From: Saccopteryx bilineata
Taxonomy: Eukaryota; Chordata; Mammalia; Chiroptera; Emballonuridae
DNA: 64,000 nt
Assembly: GCF_036850765.1 (NCBI RefSeq)
Contig: NC_089492.1
Span: forward strand, 199,670,276 to 199,734,275
Direction: 5' to 3'
Both the position numbers and the translations under genes were made by a program. Of the stretch, positions 21,860 through 33,322 are shown piece by piece. The notes under the pieces were generated by a model. It was not told the origin of the DNA, did not search any database, and saw only the letters and a program-made list of their open reading frames with translations. How positions within the stretch are numbered: the first letter of the stretch is position 1; each line of letters begins with the position of its first letter.

Positions 21860-23054
21860 CAGTTTATTTTCATCATGCATTTTTGATATGGATTACTGTT
21901 AGTGTGGACAAGAAGTGATATGCTAATGAAACTTGGGTGACAAAGGACATTAAAATGCAGAAGAGCTGCCAGAAGACCCCATTGTGCCTGCTCTCTCCTC
22001 CCAACCAGCACACCCACTCCAGGTCCTCCCCATCCTGGCCTTTCTCCATCATTGGCTGGGCCTTGAAAAGCTGAGGCAGAGCTGCCCATGGGAACCACAG
22101 AGGAGTCAGAGAGAGGAGAAGTGGCCTAGGGCAGCTGAAACATTACTGTCTGTCAAATTCCCAAAGGGACCCTTGGCCACATCACAGCAGTCCCCTCTTT
22201 GTTATTGAGCTCTAGACAGACAGAGTGCTTTGTTTCTAGTTTATGATCACACAAAGCTCCAAAGAACAAAGAGTTAGACTTCACCTCTTGGTATCTCAAC
22301 TACCCCAATCTTTGCTCTTAAATAAAACAAATATTTTAATTCTGGCTGATTTATTTTTATTAAATCCAAGAGGGCCTTCATGCTGTACCACATGCTAAGT
22401 GCTAAGGACTTCCTTAGTTTTGTTTTTACAGATCTGTTTTCTTTTAACCTCTCTTCCCACATAAACTTAATTTACCAATGTTAAGAATAATATAGTGGAT
22501 CAAAATTCTGAAGTTGAACTGGCAAAACATAACTAGAGTGCATAATATTGGCCCTTAATATGGTGCAATTTGTTGCTATATAAACTTAATGTAGTTTATT
22601 AAATACCTTTATTAGAAACCTCCTAACGGTTTCTGCAGTTTCCTGGAAACTTAAGCTATACAAGCCAACATTGTTTGCTACTTCTGTCATTGCTAGATTT
22701 TCAAAACCAGGTTGTATTAAGACATCAGCCAGGAAACAAGAATTTTATACTCTTTTTTCCATCATTTTTTCCTCTGCTGGACAGTGCAACGTGCTGTATA
22801 ATATTTTAGGAGACTCCAGAACTTTCCCAAGTGTTAAGAAAACAAGCAGTTTCAGAAATGAGTTAATATTTTAAACATACATAAAGACTATACTTTCAGG
22901 GATCATTTCTAAAGTTCATTGAACACATAAAATTAGACAAATGGAATCCCAATGCAATGACATGTATTACAATCAAAGGAAAGATTTCCATCATGCAGAC
23001 ACTTTGTTATAAACATGTAGCCTAAAGATAAGCAGAAATTCAGTCAAATCTAAC
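21860..23054. other. Intergenic stretch, no gene seen
   Basis: No exon or named repeat. Short conflicting open frames only. Confidence 0.4.
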
Positions 23055-23055
23055 A

Positions 23056-23255
23056 TAGGGATTCCCAATTCAGCACATTGACACTTGGGCCATATAATTT
23101 TGTGTTGTGGAGGCTGTTCTGTGCATTGCAGGATGTTTCGTAGCATCTCTGGCTACTGTTTCCCAGATGCTGGTAGCACTCACCATCCCAGCTGTGACAT
23201 TCCAAGATGCCTCCAGTCATCCCACACATTGGCCCTAATGGAGAGCTGCTGGTCC
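23056..23255 (-). mobile_element. MER5A-like nonautonomous hAT relic
   Basis: TTCAGCACATTGACACTTGG, GTTGTGGAGGCTGTTCTGTG, CATTGCAGGATGTTTCGTAG and CCAGATGCTGGTAGCACTCA align with the antisense of MER5A (hAT-Charlie). It has lost the terminal part on the right. Confidence 0.8.
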
Positions 23256-23329
23256 AACCCACTAGCCATCAGCCTTTAATTCCAATAAAAAGCAAGCTAG
23301 GTGGTTCACTAAAAAGAAAAGAACACCAA

Positions 23330-23665
23330 TACATGTCACACCATGGATGAATTGCAAAAACCTTATACTAAGTGAAAGAAGCCAGACACAAAGACTACAT
23401 ACTGCACAATCCCATTCATATGGAATATCCTGCAAAGGCAAATCCAGAGAGTGGCAGAAAGCCGACAAGTTGTTGTCAGTGTTGGGATAGGAATGAGGAT
23501 CCACTATAAATGGGGATAAGGTATCTTACTGGAGTGATGGAAATGTTCTGAATCTGGATTATGGTGACAGCTTTCATGACTTGGTAGATGTCCTAACAAA
23601 TCAGTACTTGTACACTCTAGATGGGTGAATTTTATGTATGTGAATTTGACCTTGTTTTTTCAAAA
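23330..23665 (+). repeat. L1 (old) 3' end
   Basis: CTAAGTGAAAGAAGCCAGAC, CATATGGAATATCCTGCAAA, GGCAAATCCAGAGAG and GGGTGAATTTTATGTATGTG are typical sense-strand L1M terminal words. Diverged. Confidence 0.85.
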
Positions 23666-24654
23666 ACACGTTAAAAATAGGAGAGTAAATTGTATTGCAG
23701 GAGAGAATCAAAACTGCACGTAAACCTAATCCCAGTGATTTCCTTTAGCCATGGGAGTAGTCTCCTAAAAACAGAGATTAAATTCTCCACATTCTATCAA
23801 CCCAAATGACCGTTACTATAAGCTCACAATATTTTTGCCAGCCAGACAGCTGCATGACTGTTAGCACCTGATGCAACTCAACGGGCTGTTTAATTACTTC
23901 TAGTGTGTGTCTCTCTATGGAAAATAATGTGCATGCATGGTCACCCATGTTCATCATGGCCAGGAAGAAGACAGGATGATTAGTGGGGGATTGTTGTGTG
24001 AGACATTCTATGTTTTCTGTTAGAACATAAAATAACTCACATTCATGATGAAACATGTCTCATGTGACATATGTGACAGGGAGAAGGTCCTAAACCACTC
24101 AGAATTCCACTATGCCCACGTAAACCTCTGCCATAGTATAAAAATAAACAAACCAAAATAACCTCAAATTTTCCTTTGGTGTGCATTAAATAATAGCTGT
24201 TGTGACCATTCAAATAAATTCTGGGATGCTCTTATTGAGCATATTACTTTATGGAAAATATCAGCTGCTATAAATTTACTGTAAAAATATATACTATATT
24301 CACTCTTTATTTAGAAGTTTAGTCTTTCCAGGGGGTTCATGACCTGTTTGGGCATGTTAGCAAGTGGAGTGAAAGAGTTTCTCCTGGTTAAGTTACAAAC
24401 ATACAACTGTACGTGAGGCAGCACTTAATATTTCTAGAATTTTCAGATGGAGCTAAGAAAAGAAAGAAACTGGTTAGAAATTGGGGATTTTGGGTAAGTT
24501 ATCCCAAGACCTCAACAAAGCAAAGTTTGGGGCAAAGGAATGTGTTGATAGCAAATTTATCCCCACCCCCACCCACCACTGTGGGGACATGGAAGAGCCA
24601 ATTTCAACAATTTAAATTCCCTCATAAGGCCACACACACACACAAAGATTTTGT
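23666..24654. other. Intergenic stretch, no gene seen
   Basis: Nothing recognised. The open frame at 24413-24946 runs into the next SINE and is not a gene. Confidence 0.4.
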
Positions 24655-24964
24655 GCCAGACCGGGATCCACCTGGCATGCCCACCAGGGGGCGATGCTCT
24701 GCCCATCTTGGGGCATCGCTCTGCGCAATCAGAGCCATTCTAGCGCCTGAGGCAGAGGCCATGGAGCCATCCTCAGCACCTGGGCCAACTTTGCTCCAAT
24801 GGAGCCTTGGCTGCGGGAGGGGAAGAGAGAGACAGAGAGGAAGGAGAGGGGGAGGGGTAGAGAAGCAGATGGACGCTTCTCCTGTGTGCCCTGGCCGGGA
24901 ATCGAACCCAGGACTCCTGCACGCCAGGCTGACACTTTACCACTGAGCCAACTGGCCAGGGCCA
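24655..24964 (-). repeat. Long VES SINE subfamily
   Basis: On the minus strand it reads CCCTGGCCAGTTGGCTCAGT and GGTTCGATTCCCGGCC at the head and box B. An extended body follows with GAGCAAAGTTGGCCC, GGCTCCATGGCCTCTGCCTC and GGGCAGAGCATCGCCCCCTG. The same body recurs at 57836. This subfamily lacks the CACATATG body of the other SINEs. Confidence 0.93.
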
Positions 24965-25889
24965 GATTTCTTTTTCTTTTCTCTTTTAATGACTCTGCAT
25001 CTGAAATATTACAGAACACTGAAAAAATCTGAGAAATTCTGTCCCTATTTTAAGGACTAGTAAACTGAGGACTAAAGAAATCCCACTGGACCAGAGCAAG
25101 AAGGCAGCCGGGATGGTGCTGTGCCCGACAACACCTGACAACGCATCAGGAAAAATAACTGAAATGGTAAGTAGTTCTGATGAGGCCCAACTTGCAGCCT
25201 GGGGGCTGAGGACAAGAAGAGTGCTGTTCTACCTGGTTAAATCCTACCAGCTTACTAGAAAACGTCAGGTACATTTGACTTTTGCTGATCAACTCTAACA
25301 ACAGGCACTGAAAGACCATCCAGATGGTATTTGTTACACACATGTTCTGTGGAATGTACACATCATAACTCTATAGTGACAGTGTGCTGAGCAGAATTCA
25401 GGTAACTAACACATTTTCAGAAAAAACAGCTCCTAAAATATGGAAACTAAAGGTGACATCACTAGAGAAGATCCAGAGTGCTTTTTTAGAAAAAGGTTTC
25501 TTTTTACATATTGATAGTTGTCAAGCTCCATGATCAATCAGGCTGAGAAGCATATGGCTGGGACAAGACCAAGTCCTTGTACCTAAGTGGTGCAGGTTAG
25601 GTTATTTTCCAAAATACCAAGTTGTCTTTTTTTTCTGAAGAACATTATCATTTTCTGCTTTCTAATCTTTTGGTTAAACTTACAAAAACCAAAGTGGAAA
25701 AGAGTATAATTCAACATCTTCACTATCTTTGTTCTAGCTAAGAAAGTCATAGATATTTTCACCTTGTACCTTTTAACATGAGTCTCTAAGGAGACTCATT
25801 GTCTCTTTAGAATAGTTGTCATAACTAATCTTCAGTTGCCCCATTGCTTTTTGTCCTACTAAAATTCTTTTTTTTTTTTTTAGTTTTGG

Positions 25890-26214
25890 GGCTGCCTGAC
25901 CAGATGGTGGCGCAGTAGATAGAGTGTCGGCCTGGGATGCTGAGGACCCAGGTTTGAAACCTGAGGTCACTAGCTCGAGCACAGGCTCACCAGCTTGAGC
26001 ACAGGGTCACTGGCCTGAATGTGGGATCATAGAGATGACCCCATAGTTGTTGGCTTGAGCTCAAGGTCGCTGGCTTGAGCAGAGGGTCACTGGCTCAGCT
26101 GTAGCCCCCCGGTCAAGGCACATATGAGAAAGCAATCAACGAACTAAGATGCCACAACGAACTGATGCTTCTCATCTCTCTCCCTTTCTGTCTGTCCCTG
26201 TCGCTCTCTAAAAA
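25890..26214 (+). repeat. Long VES SINE with tandem GCTTGAGC-type body
   Basis: Head CTGACCAGATGGTGGCGCAG, box B GGTTTGAAACC. The body has several roughly 25-40-base modules around CAGCTTGAGCACAG, GGCTTGAGC and GGTCACTGGC. Then come CGGTCAAGGCACATATGAGA and a CTTCTCATCTCTCTCCC tail. AGTTTTGG flanks it at 25882-25889 and 26215-26222. Confidence 0.93.
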
Positions 26215-26944
26215 AGTTTTGGAGAAAAACAATTCTTACTTCTGGGCAAAAGGAGATGAACTCTATGGTGTTAAAAGTATGTTAATGTTATATCTGATGA
26301 TTTGATAGAAGACTGAACAGGTGTCATTGATCTAGAACTGTTTCTTAGACTGTAACTCTCAACCTGCCACCTGCCGAGCTATAGACCCCCAGGAGCACAC
26401 GAGCACCCCTTCCATCTGAGCACTTGTTTCTGTGCAATCTCTGTCCTGGCCCAGATCAAATCCCCTCCTCCCTGTTGGCTCAGTTCTTGGTTCACTAACC
26501 TCCTTCCCTCTCCTGTGCAGCTTCTGCCTTGCCTCTTGCTTCTCTCTGCACCTTTGTCTTTCTTGGTTCTTCTAGCTTTGTTTCTTCTAGCAGTAATTTT
26601 GATTGATTGGCATTGTCCCTCTTTTCAGACACTCTCTCTTGACCTGCTGCCCCTCTGAATCTGAATGCCACTCACTGGCTTGTCCAGACTTCTCCAGTGG
26701 ATCGCAGGACACAACCAGTTCAAAGACAGCTTCAGATTCAAAGTCCTCGAGGAAAGCACTTTTACTGCATAAATGTATCTTGTGAAGATATCATTCTCAT
26801 AGAGTGGTTAACTGTGGCCTCTTCTACTATTTATGTGTTCTATTAACTCATAAACTACTTAATCCATTGAGAACCAGCTATGTCCCCAACCTTTGTTTCT
26901 AAATTATTCTGGCAGATTGCTCACACAAAGCGCTCATTTTCCAT
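26215..26944. other. Intergenic stretch, no gene seen
   Basis: Pyrimidine-rich in parts (26490-26600) but with no recognised feature apart from one copy of an exact 21-base repeat at 26589-26609. Confidence 0.4.
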
Positions 26945-27115
26945 TGGTTCTAGCACAGTGTAGGGCAAAGAGCGCTGGACTGAGTCAGACCTGAATTCTA
27001 GATCTGGTTCTGCTAGTTAGCAGCTAAATGTGGGTGCTAGCAATTCCATAGGTTTGTTGGAAAAATTAATAAATATATGTGAAACTGCTCTATATGCAGA
27101 AAACACTTGATAAAA
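26945..27115 (+). repeat. MIR SINE
   Basis: GGCAAAGAGCGCTGGACTGA, GACCTGAATTCTAGATCTGG and AAAACACTTGATAAAAC follow the MIR order. Confidence 0.75.
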
Positions 27116-28761
27116 CATTATGTAATTGACTAAGCAAAAGTAATTTTAATTCCATTGTAGACTTCTTTTATTGGGGGAGGGACAAATTTTCATCATGCAG
27201 AAGCTGCTAGACAGAAAACCTAAAATCTGCCCTTTCCCCAAGAAACCTGAAGAAAAGATTTTGTAAAATTAAAGGAGATGTATATTCTGCATGCTGTTGT
27301 GAGCCAAAGGCACCTCAGACCTGAATAAAGAGTTTGCATGGGAGCCTTGGCTGTCAACATGTTGGCTTAGGGCTCTTCGCTCAGTTCAATGTTAGCTCTT
27401 GTCTAGAAATAGAGAAGGACTTCAGTATCAGGAGTTGTGTATCTCTAAAAGAAAAGTTGCTTTGAAGTAACCGTTTTAAACGGGTACTGTGAACTTTGTC
27501 CAGGGCTAGTTTCACACAAGCAGTCAGCATCAAACTCTTCTGAGAAATGAGTGTAAATTGTGAGAAAGGCAATGAATGAAGAAATCCAGGAAATACAACA
27601 ACACTATCAGATAGCACGTGCATGCGTGGATGTGAGTGAAAGGTGATAAGAATAAGGTCAACAATATCAATACATAATAGTTTAACAATACAAGCCACAG
27701 AAGGTAGGGAGTGCCAGGAAAGTGTGGGTGGGCTCTGGCTGGGGCTGCAGGAAAGATTCACAGAGGACCCGAGTGGCCCCGACCACCCCGACGTGGGGTC
27801 AGCTAGGCGGGCCAGACCCACTGCTGAATGAACACTGGAGTCAGCAGTAATTTTGATTGATTGACTTAAACATAGAAAAAGGAAATAAACGTGTCAGTAT
27901 AAGTGTTTTTTTTCTGTTTGCTTTTTTTTTAGTTAATGATGAAAAATAAAACAAGATTAGGATGCTAGGTGCTAGGGGGATATCTTGTAAAAAAAGTTTA
28001 AAAGGCTTAGATTCAATTCCCAAAACATTTGATTCTTATTTATCCTTGAAGAAAGGCTCAGAAACAAAAGATGTCCGCACATAGGGAAGATTACAAGCTC
28101 CAGGTAAGTTAAACGAGGCTGTGCCCATGTCACAGTGTGTTCAGATTTCTATAATTCCCATTGTGCTAAGTTGCATGGAGGCAAAGAAGATGCCAAGCAT
28201 ATTTCTATAGACTGGACTGGTGGGAAGGAAAGGCTAAGTGAGCAGGCCAGCTTTTGTTCACCTTTAGGTGGCTCAATCTTAACACAAAGGGAAAGAGATG
28301 GAGAACACACACACTTGTGAGGAAAAAGGAGAAGTTGTGGAGTGTGGAGCACAGACAGTGCCCTAGGGGTCCAGATTATAGGCTGGAGGGTAAGGATGGG
28401 AGCCAGGGGCCAGGAGCCCATGCTGCTGGCCCCAGGAGTCAGCGACAGCCTGAATAAATAAAGTAAAGGCCACTGGGAGGCTCTGACGATAGGTGGGGGG
28501 TGGGGTAGGGCAGAGAAAACCACAGGATCAGTGATTTGACAAGAGTTCACAGTAGAATAGGGTGAATGGCCCAACCTGCTCCAGGCTCTGCCCTCGAGAA
28601 GCCGGAGTCCATGGCAGAGCCTTGTAGTCCTGTGTTAGAGAATCACACTTTGTGATTTCAACACAGAGGAAGGGCACGTTTTATTACTGGGAATTATAAA
28701 AAATTTACAAATTTCAAATTAGGTTCCATTGCCAGATAAAGGTATATTGTGCTTTTTGCAA
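27116..28761. other. Intergenic stretch, no gene seen
   Basis: No exon or named repeat. Open frames of up to 146 codons at 27381-27821 and 28149-28574 (both minus) show no domain and overlap plus-strand frames. Confidence 0.4.
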
Positions 28762-28777
28762 TAGAGAAAGTAGTCTT

Positions 28778-29101
28778 TTTTTTTTTTTTGTAACAGAGAC
28801 AGAGAGAGACAGAGAGAGGGACAGATAGGAACAGACAGACAGGAACGGAGAGAGATGAGAAGCATCAATTCTTCATTGCAGCAGCTTAGTTGTTCATTGA
28901 TTACTTTCTCATATTTACCTTGACCAGGGGTCTACAGCAGAGCGCATGACCCCTTGCTCAAGCCAGTGACCTTGATCTCAAGCTGGTGAGCCTTTCTCAA
29001 ACCAGATGAGCCTGTGCTCAAGCTGGCGACCTTGGGGTTTCAAACCTGGGTCCTCCACGTCCCAGTTTGACACTATCCACTGAGCCACTGCCCAGTCAGG
29101 C
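28778..29101 (-). repeat. Long VES SINE with 16-bp target duplication
   Basis: Minus-strand head CTGACTGGGCAGTGGCTCAG. The body has CTTGAGCACAG-type modules, then TCAAGG, and ATGAGAAAGTAATCAATGAA leads into the tail. TAGAGAAAGTAGTCTT occurs at 28762-28777 and again at 29102-29117, a perfect duplication. Confidence 0.95.
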
Positions 29102-29117
29102 TAGAGAAAGTAGTCTT

Positions 29118-30039
29118 AATAAACTGTATGTACATGGAATTATTATAATTCTGACTCTTTTGGAAGGCACTATGGAAATTGGCAATTTAAGGATACACTT
29201 TAAATTGGGAATTCTTTGCAAAAGAGAAAGGGGAAAGCTTCAGCCTCCATTGATACTTTGTGAAATGTAGATTTTCTAATACTGACCCTGTTAATAAAAG
29301 GGATACCACAGGAGAACAGAGTCAAGAAAAAATAAAGCAACTTTCTCACCAGGAGCCTCAAAAATAAACATGTAGTCTCCAATTATCTTTGAAGAAAGAA
29401 CCAGAAAAAAATGAAAGAAACATGCAAAAATAGAATTTTCATTTTCTTTTTTATCTCTTTCTTTATAAGAAAAAATGAGTTGGTCAAGTTTCAGGAGATG
29501 TGATAAAACCAAATTAGGAGACAGGACACATACTAACACTGGCCACAGTAACATCCGATGGGCTTCCAGGGACCCAATATTTCCTAAGAGGGTGTTGGTA
29601 TAGAAAGAAGAAAGTGAAGCACATAAAAGTTTGTTTTGTTTCTCATGAAGGACCTTGTAAACACAGGTGCATACTTACTGTGTTTGACACCCAAGTCGCC
29701 TACATGACAATCATTAATAGTTATGGAATGAAACAAAGAATAACAAGGGATAGAAAAGAAATACATGTTGTAAAAACTTTCTTGTTTAATTTTATACTTA
29801 TCATGACAATAAATAAGGGCAAAAATAAAATATCACAGTAAAAAAAGGGAAAAATTCATGTACTAATATTTTTTAATTACAATTATTACTTTTGAAAAAT
29901 GGGAAAACATACCTACATGTTGGTCTATCATATTAATGAATAGTTACAATTAGTTTCTGAGCCTTGATTCCTGCAAACTTCTAAGTTTGCCAAAACTGCA
30001 CTTCTCTTTGTCAGATTGTCAATCTATCTTCATTCATTA
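29118..30039. other. Intergenic stretch, AT-rich, no gene seen
   Basis: Nothing recognised beyond short open frames. Confidence 0.4.
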
Positions 30040-30053
30040 AACAGAACACTTTT

Positions 30054-30813
30054 TTTTTATAAATTTTTATTAATGTTGATGGGATGACATTAATAATTCA
30101 GGGTACATATATTCAAAGAAAACATGTCTAGGTTATCTTGTCATTAAATTATGTTGCATACCCCTCACCCAGAGTCAGATTGTCCTCCGTCACCCTCTGT
30201 CTAGTTTTCTCTGTGCCCCTCCCGCTCCCCCTAACTCTCTCCCTCCCTCCCTCCCATGTCCTCCCTCCCCCCACCCCTGGTAACCACCACTCTCTTGTCC
30301 ATGTCTCTTAGTCTCGTTTTTATGTTCCACCAATGTATGGAATCATGTAGTTCTTGTTTTTTTCTGATTTACTTATTTCACTCCGTATAATGTTATTAAG
30401 ATCCCACCATTTTGCTGTAAATGATCTGATGTCATCATTTCTTATGGCTGAGTAGTATTCCATAGTGTATATGTGCCACATCTTCTTTATCCAGTCTTCT
30501 ATTGAAGGGCTTTTTGGTTGTTTCCATGTCTTGGCCACTGTGAACAGTGCTGCAATGAACATGGGGCTGCATGTGTCTTTACGTATCAATGATTCTGAGG
30601 TTTTGGGGTATATACCCAGTAGAGGGATTGCTGGGTCATAAGGTAGTTCTATTTGCAGTTTTTTGAGGAACCACCATACTTTCCTCCATAATGGTTGTAC
30701 TACTTTACATTCCCACCAACAGTGTATGAGGGTTCCTTTTTCTCCACAGCCTCTCCAACATTTGCTATTACCCGTCTTGTTGATAATAGCTAATCTAACA
30801 GGGGTGAGGTGGT
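30054..30813 (-). mobile_element. 5'-truncated L1 with open ORF2 C-terminus
   Basis: Reading minus strand, about 160 codons (30320 to the left junction at 30813) are uninterrupted and encode the C-terminal part of L1 ORF2. Recognisable words are [27 protein letters not shown] and [11 protein letters not shown], then a stop and a 3' UTR. A poly(A) tail appears as T-run at 30050-30058. AACAGAACACTTTT flanks both ends (30040-30053 and 30814-30827). It lacks the endonuclease and reverse transcriptase domains. The intact tail and perfect duplication indicate a young insertion. Confidence 0.95.
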
Positions 30814-30827
30814 AACAGAACACTTTT

Positions 30828-31508
30828 AAATACTTTATTTGAATTTCGAAAAATTTCTTTCACGTTAAGCAGCAGATATATAGCAGACCTCAGCATTCAT
30901 AGTTGTGAAAAGTGTTAAACAAAAATGATGAGATTAGGAGAGATTCATAAAAATCACATTTCACATCAAATTCCATAAATAGCATGTCTATGTTTCCTTG
31001 GGACCAATTCTAGTGGCTTTCCAGTACCACTGCTGTCAAAAAAATTTTAAAGACAAATAAACATGCCAATGGCCACGCAAAGTACCAGACAGAAGTAACT
31101 GACTGTGCTATTTAAAATTTACTCCACAAGTGCAGAAATGTAAACACAGGAGCTGTAGATAAAACTGCCCCCGCGAAGCTTAGATTTCAAATCATTCTGA
31201 ATTTACTGGGAAAAAAAAAACCCAAAAAGATTATTGACAAGGTCATTTCCTATGTGATAATCCTTCCTGTTAACTGGGAGTTCTCCACATTCGGTTCCAT
31301 ACAGAAAGCATTGTTAATTAAAGGAGCCGTTATAGAAGTTTATTATTAAAACTTTAAGTGAATACACCCAATATTTAGACTTAGAACTTAGATCAACAAG
31401 ATTTTTGCAAGGAGGTATATTTTATCATTGGCTCTTAAGGATTGCTGGCTCTCGGTGGGAATAAAAAACAGACTGACTTTTAGTGAATTATTAAAAATTG
31501 GGTTTTTG
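30828..31508. other. Intergenic stretch, no gene seen
   Basis: AT-rich; nothing recognised. Confidence 0.4.
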
Positions 31509-31552
31509 GTTTTTTTTTTTTAGAAAGGGAGGAGGAACAGGAAGCATCAACT
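31509..31552 (-). repeat. VES SINE tail fragment
   Basis: T-run then AGAAAGGGAGGAGGAACAGG and AAGCATCAACT repeat the 3' part of the adjacent SINE. This suggests a second SINE inserted into an earlier one's tail, or a duplicated tail. Confidence 0.7.
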
Positions 31553-31569
31553 GTAGTAGTTGCTTCTTT

Positions 31570-31746
31570 TTTTATTTTTTAGATTTTATTAATTCATTTT
31601 AGAGAGAGGAGAGAAAGAGAGAGAGAGGGAGAGAAGTGGGGGAAGAGCAGGAAACATCAACTCCCATATGCGCCTTGACTCAGCAAGCCCAGGGTTTCGA
31701 ACTGGCCACCTCAGCATTCCAGGTTGACGCTCCATCCACTGCGCCT
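31570..31746 (-). repeat. VES SINE, 5' end shortened
   Basis: Contains ACATCAACTCCCATATGCGC, AGGGTTTCGAACTGGCCACC and CATCCACTGCGCC. The head ends at GCGC without the usual ACCACAGGTCAGGC. Confidence 0.9.
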
Positions 31747-32469
31747 GCATCTCCTGTACTGGGAGTAGAGGGGAACTGCTGTACTCTTGGTGGCTGCTGA
31801 GGAGGCACACATGGAATTCCTGAATTCCTGGTGCTGCTTCCATGCTTAGCCAGGACACTCAGCTCTAATCTCAGAGAGGGAGAGGGACAGGGAGGGGGAG
31901 GAGTACAGGGAGAGGGTGGGAGGGTGTGAAGTCAGAGACACCCCAGTGACCAAGCCACATTACAAGGCTTGAGATGCAGTGCTGGAATTTGAGTCAAACA
32001 TTTCAGGAAGTCCTACTGTAGGAGACTTTGTGGAGAAGTCTCTCTGAAAGGTTGCAAGTTAACACCAGGTGCCCAAGAGAGCAGCCAGGCTGTCCTGCCT
32101 GGTAAGTGCTCCTGAGTTCTGGCCTCTCAGGGCTACAAAGCCCTAATCCCCAGGCAAATGACCACACCTGCCCCCAGTCTCCTCAGGCTGAGAGGAGGTG
32201 TGAAAGGCATGTGGCCTGCTGGCCTTCTGCCCTGTCAGCCCCCTCCCCCACTCTGGTCACAGGTGCTACCTGCCAATAACCTTTTGCACCCCTAACTGTT
32301 TCTGAACACCAGGCAGTGCTACTTATCACTATTTAAGGTGGCGACTATCTATGGAGGTCACCTCACTTAGCAGATGAGTCTTGGTAGAGAAGTCCAATGA
32401 AGCATCCAGTCAGGCTATGACACCTGTCTCTTCTACCTCCAAACTGCTGGTTCTTTCTGCCTTCAGCCG
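31747..32469. other. Intergenic stretch, no gene seen
   Basis: GC-richer than neighbours. A 31589-31858 open frame is mostly SINE. No exon seen. Confidence 0.4.
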
Positions 32470-32930
32470 GGCCCAAATGAAATCCAAGGTCCTCTCATGG
32501 CTGCCCACAGCTTACAGAACACGCACCTACGTTGGCACTTAGAATTTGGCCCTTTCTACTTCCCAGCCTCTGCCTTCTCTCACAGTAACCTTCCCAAGGG
32601 CAGGTCCGAAGACAGCTTCCAAGTCCATGGCATTCACTCCCATCTGTGCCTTTACTTGCATGTTACCCTCTGTCCAGAATGCCCTTGACCCTTCCTCCAA
32701 GTTCCTCATCTCCGGTCAGGGTACGCTCCATCAAGCCTTCTCCTCTCAGCTCAAAAAGTCTTTGAAGACAGGGCTGCCCTGCCTGATTCCTCCTTTCTCT
32801 GTTGGCAGTCTGCACAGCGCTGCTTATCAAAGTTGCCTTGTGGCACTGTGGTATGGCTGCAGCACCGTACAGTCTCTCCCCCCCCTGCTTTTCAAGGCTG
32901 GGGGTCTTGTCGTGAGGGCATTGTGCACAG
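32470..32930 (+). repeat. L2 LINE fragment
   Basis: CAAGGTCCTCTCATGGCTGC, TTGGCCCTTTCTACTTCCCA, CTGTCCAGAATGCCCTTGAC and TCCATCAAGCCTTCTCCTCT resemble the plus-strand L2 3' region. The 162-codon open frame at 32546-33034 lies over this element and the following transposon. Confidence 0.7.
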
Positions 32931-32974
32931 CAGACGCTCAGATGCCACTGGACTCTGATGGCCTTCCCTTAGAG

Positions 32975-33314
32975 CAGGGGAAGTCAACCTTTTTATACCT
33001 ACCGCCCACTTTTGTATGTGGTACAATTTTCTAACCACCCACCGGTTCTACAGTAATGGTGATTTATAAAGTAGGAAAGTAACTTTACTTTATAAAATTT
33101 ATAAAGCAGAGTTATAGCAAGTTAAAGCATATAATAATAATTACTTACCAAATACTTTATGTTGGATTTTCGCTAAATTTGGCAAAATAAATCTTTATAA
33201 AACAACTTACTATAGTTAAATCTTTTTATATAATCTTCGGTTGCTCCACTACCGCCCACCATGAAAGCTGGAACGCCCACTAGTGGGCAGTAGGGACCAG
33301 GTTGACTACCACTG
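32975..33314. mobile_element. Short nonautonomous hAT-type element with 8-bp duplication
   Basis: The left end reads CAGGGGAAGTCAACC and the right end GGTTGACTACCACTG, inverted with a few differences. Subterminal ACCGCCCAC motifs repeat in inverted form (GCCCACTAGTGGGC near the right end is itself a palindrome). The interior is AT-rich, length 340 bp. CCTTAGAG flanks both sides (32967-32974, 33315-33322). Confidence 0.93.
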
Positions 33315-33322
33315 CCTTAGAG

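Noticed and set aside
24413..24946. 177-codon plus-strand open frame
   Set aside because: Its last two-thirds is the antisense of a VES SINE; the rest has no recognised sequence.
30320..30823. 167-codon minus-strand open frame
   Set aside because: It is the C-terminal part of L1 ORF2 inside a truncated L1, not a host gene.
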